A stretch of DNA of 7,549 nt. Origin: JBHHYN01 sp046757565. GTDB lineage: Bacteria > Pseudomonadota > Gammaproteobacteria > Eutrophobiales > Eutrophobiaceae. The translations under genes and the position numbers were made by a program. The stretch spans positions 1-7,549 of the forward strand of contig JBHHYN010000131.1 of the NCBI GenBank assembly GCA_046757565.1, in the 5' to 3' direction. A model generated the notes under the pieces. That model was not told the DNA's origin and ran no database searches. It was given only the letters and a program-made list of their open reading frames with translations. Below are positions 7,465-7,549 of the stretch, in pieces; the stretch's first letter is position 1, and each line of letters starts with the position of its first letter.

Positions 7465-7468
7465 CTCC
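7465..7468 (-). promoter_or_regulatory. Ribosome binding site deciding the methyltransferase start
   Basis: On the minus strand GGAG (7468 to 7465) precedes the ATG at 7458 by six bases. The longer in-frame start at 7485 has only an A/T-rich sequence in front of it, so this site supports the shorter protein. Confidence 0.7.
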
Positions 7469-7491
7469 GAAAGGTAAATACGCATGTATGT

Positions 7492-7497
7492 TTTATA
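7492..7497 (-). promoter_or_regulatory. Possible -10 box for the methyltransferase-permease pair
   Basis: TATAAA reads on the minus strand from 7497 to 7492, 33 bases before the preferred start codon. No good -35 hexamer is seen at 16-18 bp spacing, so the call rests on one box only. Confidence 0.25.
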
Positions 7498-7540
7498 GGG
7501 TCTTCAGCAGAATCTGTGGGTTGATATATAAACAGTAGCC

Positions 7541-7549
7541 CGTCATTCC
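7541..7549. repeat. Partial CGTCATTCC repeat end at window edge
   Basis: The window closes with CGTCATTCC, preceded by CC. It matches the end of the CGTCATTCCC-type palindrome also present at 2404-2481. Only nine bases are visible, so it may be the start of another copy upstream of the minus-strand pair, or chance. Confidence 0.35.

Noticed and set aside
6910..7524. Open frame of 204 codons on the plus strand opposite the methyltransferase
   Set aside because: The minus strand encodes clear SAM-binding motifs here; the plus frame has no domain or credible start.

Overview
The window carries four protein genes in two divergently built blocks that converge near 5.2-5.4 kb. It looks like the chromosome of a moderate-GC gammaproteobacterium. 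The main evidence is a full-length FadE-type acyl-CoA dehydrogenase (839 aa) with a hydrophobic N-terminus, closely resembling the E. coli enzyme. The intergenic gaps also hold short palindromic repeats of kinds common in free-living proteobacteria. The species cannot be named from this window.

Layout. Positions 1-234 are noncoding: a copy of a short dispersed repeat with a hairpin, then a leader with no convincing promoter. Next comes a plus-strand beta-oxidation block. The first gene is a bifunctional enoyl-CoA hydratase/3-hydroxyacyl-CoA dehydrogenase of the peroxisomal MFE-1 type (235-2340). A 347-bp gap follows, almost filled by two palindromic elements (2404-2481 and about 2503-2664), and then fadE (2688-5207). 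The convergent gap 5208-5419 holds a small CACAGAGG tandem motif and a second copy of the repeat seen at the window start, so two related direct repeats flank the fatty-acid block. On the minus strand, read from high to low coordinates, a class I SAM-dependent methyltransferase with an apparent signal peptide (7458-6730) is followed by an APC-superfamily permease (6733-5420). Their stop and start codons overlap in an ATGA, which indicates a translationally coupled pair.

How the genes work together. FadE would make trans-2-enoyl-CoA from acyl-CoA. The bifunctional enzyme would hydrate that product and oxidise it to 3-ketoacyl-CoA. No thiolase, acyl-CoA ligase or electron-transfer flavoprotein gene is present, so the pathway must be completed from elsewhere. 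The methyltransferase-permease pair has no evident link to fatty acids.

I see no clearly new multi-gene system. The points most worth a second look are the exported methyltransferase coupled to a permease, the large palindrome next to the fadE ribosome binding site, the direct repeats flanking the fad block, and a strongly basic C-terminal tail on FadE.
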